Shown piece by piece: positions 60,801-64,000 of a DNA stretch of 64,000 nt. The stretch is taken from the NCBI GenBank assembly GCA_958298945.1, contig OY282610.1:48615667-48679666 (forward strand), read 5' to 3'. Source of the stretch: Atherix ibis (lineage: Eukaryota; Arthropoda; Insecta; Diptera; Athericidae). The notes beneath the pieces were generated by a model. It worked only from the letters and a program-made list of their open reading frames with translations. It did not search any database and had not been told where the DNA came from. Made by a program: the position numbers and the translations under genes. Position 1 is the stretch's first letter; every line of letters begins with the position of its first letter.

Positions 60801-63084
60801 AATCTAACGAGGTTGCATTCATCCCTTAACTAAATATTCCACTGCGAAGATTGTGAATAAGCTAAGTCCCTTTCCTTCGCGATTATAAAAATTCTTTTTC
60901 TCATATTTTTTGCTGTAAAAATTTCACATCCTAGCTGAATTATGATGCTTCAATACAATATTACTTATCGTATACTTGACATCATTTTAAACCAGCAGAG
61001 ATTCTTTAATTTCTTAACGTCCTCACAGCCCATGTTGATTGCTTAACTTTGCATGAATCTTTGCAAAAAAAAAAATCTTTCTCACCATATCCCATAAAAG
61101 GATGATGTCCTCTTTTATTACGCTAGCAAAAAAAAAACTTTATTTTTAATAGAAATAATTTTCTCAGGATAAGTAAGGACTTATGAACATTGTAATGCGT
61201 CTTTAGAAAATCATACATTGTAGACGTGCGTCACTTAACGTGCAGGAAGATTAAAATCAATTCCACGCAAAGACAAAACAGAAAAAAATTACTTTGCATA
61301 CATTTTACAGGATAACAACTTGAGCAGAATCCTTCAATTGAAAAGGGGTAAAATGACCGTATTTAAAGGATCTATAACGACAGAATATAAATGTGTACAT
61401 CTTTGCGAAGGGTTATGTGTTAAGAGAAGATCATTTTTAGAATGCATTCTTATAAAGGTCCTTCACAAGGATAACTATTTCAAAAAAAGTTTTTATGGAC
61501 ATCACATTCTATTCATGTTCTTATTTTCAACACATAAAAATACTATTGGGAAAAGAAAATTTGAAATATCACCAAAAAAATCTAAAGATTTTCATAGTAG
61601 AAAATGTCAACAACAAAAAAATACATTTAAATAATGAATAGTTCCTTAGCAGATAGGATTAAGGTATTTATTCAAATAAATATGAGCGACTATGTAACAT
61701 GCAAATGAGAAAAATTCGAAGGGGCTGAGAGTACTAGCACAGAATATGCACTGAGGACTGAGGATAACTGACATCAGATTGCAAGGATCTTCAGATTTAT
61801 TCAAAATTTTACTTCCATCTAGAAATGTAAATTTATGAGCACACTTTAACTAAAAAATATTATCGATATTTTACATGTTTTTAAGCCTCCAAGCTGACCA
61901 AAAGTTTTTATTTTTCACAAATTACAAGCACAAAAAAAATGTTCGAAAAATCCCTTCTGTAGTAATGGTGCGTACATAAATCGATAACCAGATGCACATT
62001 GTCCACAAAGTCCGGTATGGGGATAAGTAGCCTGAGGCACTAGGATGCGGATAATATAGCTGGTGGGTTAGAGAGCAGTAATCCGGAAGGTATGGATGTG
62101 ATGATGGTTGTTTCTATTAATTTTGTCTATATCAGGCGATTCTCGAGGAGATAATTTCAATGGAGCTAATACGTGAATGCATAAAAGAGCAGCTCGTCCA
62201 ATATTCGTACTCGTTCCCATTTACGTAATCACCACGCATGCATTTTCTGGCATGTGTTAAAAGTATTCATACCTTCCCGTCATTTCATATGCACACAAAT
62301 ATAGATTTGCACTAGTATTTACTATAAGCAAACACATATATGGATACAAGAAAACCCAATAAGGATAATTATTGAACGAATTGTATTCAGATATCAGGAA
62401 TCTTACAGCAAGACCAGAATTATCGTCTTTTAACCCATAAGCGGATAGATGCATTTAAGCGTATTGATGTCAAATCGACAGGAAAATGTAATTTTCTATG
62501 AAATAATTTTCTAAATAATACTTAAGTCTATGTTAAACATTAAAATTACATTGTTTGTATTAAATTTGAAAAATGGATAATTTTCCATTGATTTTATTTG
62601 TAAACTTGTAAAAATTCCTCTAAAAATGAGATTGTGTTTTTTTTAAAAATCAATTCTATCAGTTTTCACTACTTCTCAGCCTTTTATGCTACCAAAATAA
62701 GTTGATAAGAGAAATTCTCTGAAAAATTATTGGGTCCACTAAGGTTAACACAAAATTTAATGATACATTATTGCTCCAAATTTCACTGTTCCATTTTTCG
62801 AAAAAATACGAGTACTTAAAAAAAACACTGCTTCACTTATCAGACTCTATAGCGCTGCATAGTTAATGGACAAGGTTGAAACTTTTACTGCACTTCCAGA
62901 AAGGACTTATAATATGTAAAAGAAGTCTGCTGTATTGTCAGATTACCCACACTAATACTAGTTTAATTTCTTTTGCTACACCTCAAGGATCGAGAAAATT
63001 ATTTTATTGTAGTAGAATGAGACTTTTTGCCAGCGATTTTTGTTTGAACAACGCTTAAAAGTAACCCAAACGTTTTGTGAAAAT
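54841..63084. other. Long stretch without a recognised gene
   Basis: About 8 kb, AT-rich, with GC-richer portions at about 56.6-57.0 and 57.5-58.0 kb. Apart from the hairpin at 55454-55512 and ATC-type microsatellite words near 55570 and 55680, no transposase, RT, RNA gene or host domain was recognised. Frames such as 57516-57731 and 61320-61634 have no motif. Near 58806-58827 gttaagg occurs three times in a row. Confidence 0.4.
55454..55512. repeat. Perfect 24-bp inverted repeat (hairpin, 11-nt loop)
   Basis: 55454-55477 (ttttcggcacccctaatatg then aaat) and 55489-55512 are exact reverse complements, with an 11-base loop ttggctaaaaa. Stem and loop sizes resemble the hairpin at 3023-3089, but the sequences differ. 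Unlike most local DNA the stem is fairly GC-rich in its centre. Confidence 0.9.
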
Positions 63085-63540
63085 GGTCGTTCCGCTTAAT
63101 GCATGATTTTTTCGGTCGACGTAACTAGTCATGTGAAATTAAAAAAAAGACGTTTAGCGCAGAAATTTGAAGAGTCTGGGATCTGTACAAAAAAATTTGA
63201 CCTTTACTTCGTACAGGTCGTTCGGCTGAAAATATTATTGCTCTGAAAGAAAGTGTGGTCCACGCCCCAACGATTGGATCTTTCGTACAGCATCACTCAT
63301 GGAATTTATAAAAAAAAAATCTATTTACTAAAGCTGAGCCGTATTTGACAGCACTATATATTTTCCAATTGGATGCTTGGCCAACAAGCAGTTGATGCCG
63401 ATTTAAAAAAAAAAAGTCATCATGATCAATAAGATACATTTACATCTTAACGGACTCTTGCGCATTTGGGATACTGAAAACCCACACATTATTCAAGAAC
63501 AACGAATCACTGTTTGGGATATTTTTTGGGCTTGTAAAGT
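63085..63540 (+). pseudogene. DD41D-type transposase remnant cut by mariner A3
   Basis: Plus strand: KKRRLAQKFEESGICTKKFD, GRSAENIIALKESVVHAPTI (linker), VDADLKKKK, IHLHLNGLLRIWDTENPHII (for AHFHLNGYVNKQNCRIWGTENPH, with the first Asp lost) and ITVWDIFWACKV (for VTVWCGFWAG). The frame is cut off exactly where the TA and terminal repeat of mariner copy A3 begin (63541-63543), so the rest is expected beyond A3, outside the window. Confidence 0.7.
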
Positions 63541-63542
63541 TA

Positions 63543-64000
63543 CGAGGGTCGTTCAATAAGTCCTTAGAAAAAGATGGAAATTTTTTTTTTTATTTTTCAA
63601 CATAATCTCCTTTTAGCTCTCTACACTTTTCCAACCGTTTTTCCAAAATTTTTATCCCGTCCAAAAAATAGGATTTCGGAAGTTCTGCTAAATACTCATC
63701 CGTTTGAGCAATGACGTCCTCGTTGGAAGTGAACCGTCGTCCGCCAAGCCATTTCTTCAGATTGGGGAAAAGAAAATAGTCACTCGGGGCCAAATCTGGT
63801 GAATAAGCGGGATGCTGCAACAATTCCATTCTCAATTCCACAATTTTGGCCATGGAAACAGCGCAGGTGTGCACACGCGCATTGTCCTGATGCAAGAGGA
63901 TTTTTTTCTTCTTCAGATGGGGGCGTTTCTCTTTCATTTCCTCGCTCAACCGTTGCAATAACGACGCGTAAAACGCTCCTGTTATTGTTTTTCCTTTTTC
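63543..64000 (-). mobile_element. Mariner family A, copy A3 (truncated by window end)
   Basis: Starts with CGAGGGTCGTTCAATAAGTC after a TA at 63541-63542. This is the 3' end of the element, with the gene on the minus strand. 458 bp are visible. The terminal repeat agrees with the family consensus. Confidence 0.95.
63590..64000 (-). CDS. Family A mariner transposase (copy A3), C-terminal part
   Basis: An uninterrupted minus-strand frame from the window edge to TAA at 63590 (136 residues visible). It begins EKGKTITGAFYASLLQRLSE, where A2 has a stop and A1 a frameshift, and keeps the second catalytic Asp (HQDNARVHTCAVSMAK) and the third (PDLAPSDYF), separated by 34 residues. It ends RLEKCRELKGDYVEK with the normal stop. 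In the visible part no defect is seen, so this copy could be coding-competent if the N-terminal two thirds are also intact. Confidence 0.85.
   Translation of the reverse strand, partial: EKGKTITGAFYASLLQRLSEEMKEKRPHLKKKKILLHQDNARVHTCAVSMAKIVELRMELLQHPAYSPDLAPSDYFLFPNLKKWLGGRRFTSNEDVIAQTDEYLAELPKSYFLDGIKILEKRLEKCRELKGDYVEK

Noticed and set aside
1..64000. CRISPR arrays, bacterial operons, prophage or integron features
   Set aside because: No spaced direct repeats of CRISPR type, no ribosome-binding-site-led gene chains and no long open frames. Mariner and LINE content with A-tails shows a eukaryotic genome.

Overview
This is AT-rich eukaryotic DNA with no recognisable intact host gene, no tRNA gene and no bacterial-type operon. 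It is best read as intergenic or long-intron sequence of an arthropod genome. The evidence is the density and variety of mariner/Tc1-type DNA transposon remains, with poly-A-tailed non-LTR retrotransposon (LINE) pieces among them. A caligid copepod such as a sea louse would fit the composition and mariner load. That is an inference only; an insect or other arthropod is not excluded.

Layout. 1-4600: AT-rich, with two overlapping perfect hairpins (3023-3122) and a short transposase scrap. 4615-6252: a minisatellite of ~16-bp units with higher-order structure. 7500-8520: a GC-richer island. 9893-11430: an old mariner into which a younger, internally deleted mariner (9975-10747) has jumped. 18084-22000: mariner fragments, including a terminal-repeat-bounded deleted copy at 19658-20580 and two oppositely oriented mariners interleaved near 21500. 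23427-25748: a DD41D-type element split by a 5'-truncated LINE with an 11-bp target-site duplication. 25950-27671: a decayed LINE abutting a rearranged mariner. 28999-32390: mariner copy A1 and fragments of DD41D, LINE and mariner elements. 37919-39554: a Mos1-like mariner abutting a DD41D remnant. 40894-42183: mariner copy A2. 42830-45550: two more scraps. 46710-48005: a second near-complete DD41D element. 52174-53346: a LINE fragment fused to 5S rRNA sequence. 53460-54135: a fold-back mariner derivative. 54430-54840: another LINE scrap. 63085-64000: a DD41D remnant cut by mariner copy A3, which runs off the window. The remaining stretches are AT-rich, with a few GC-richer islands (about 15.4-15.9, 43.5-44.4, 50.0-51.1 and 56.6-57.0 kb) and microsatellites.

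At least five lineages of the IS630-Tc1-mariner superfamily can be told apart from transposase motifs. Family A (terminal repeat CGAGGGTCGTTCAATAAGTC) has three similar copies. Family B (terminal repeat CGAGGTCTGTTCAAAAAGTA) has four deleted or rearranged copies. Family C is a DD41D-type group with FSDEAHF and FQQDGATCHTA motifs and eight remnants. Family D has a helix-turn-helix of the LTYEKLQRAY type. The rest are Mos1-like and other mariners. The most unusual items are the 5S rRNA-LINE chimera and a fold-back family-B subfamily whose two copies share one rearrangement breakpoint, which implies it multiplied after it formed. No copy fully inside the window can encode an intact transposase; the visible part of copy A3 is open.
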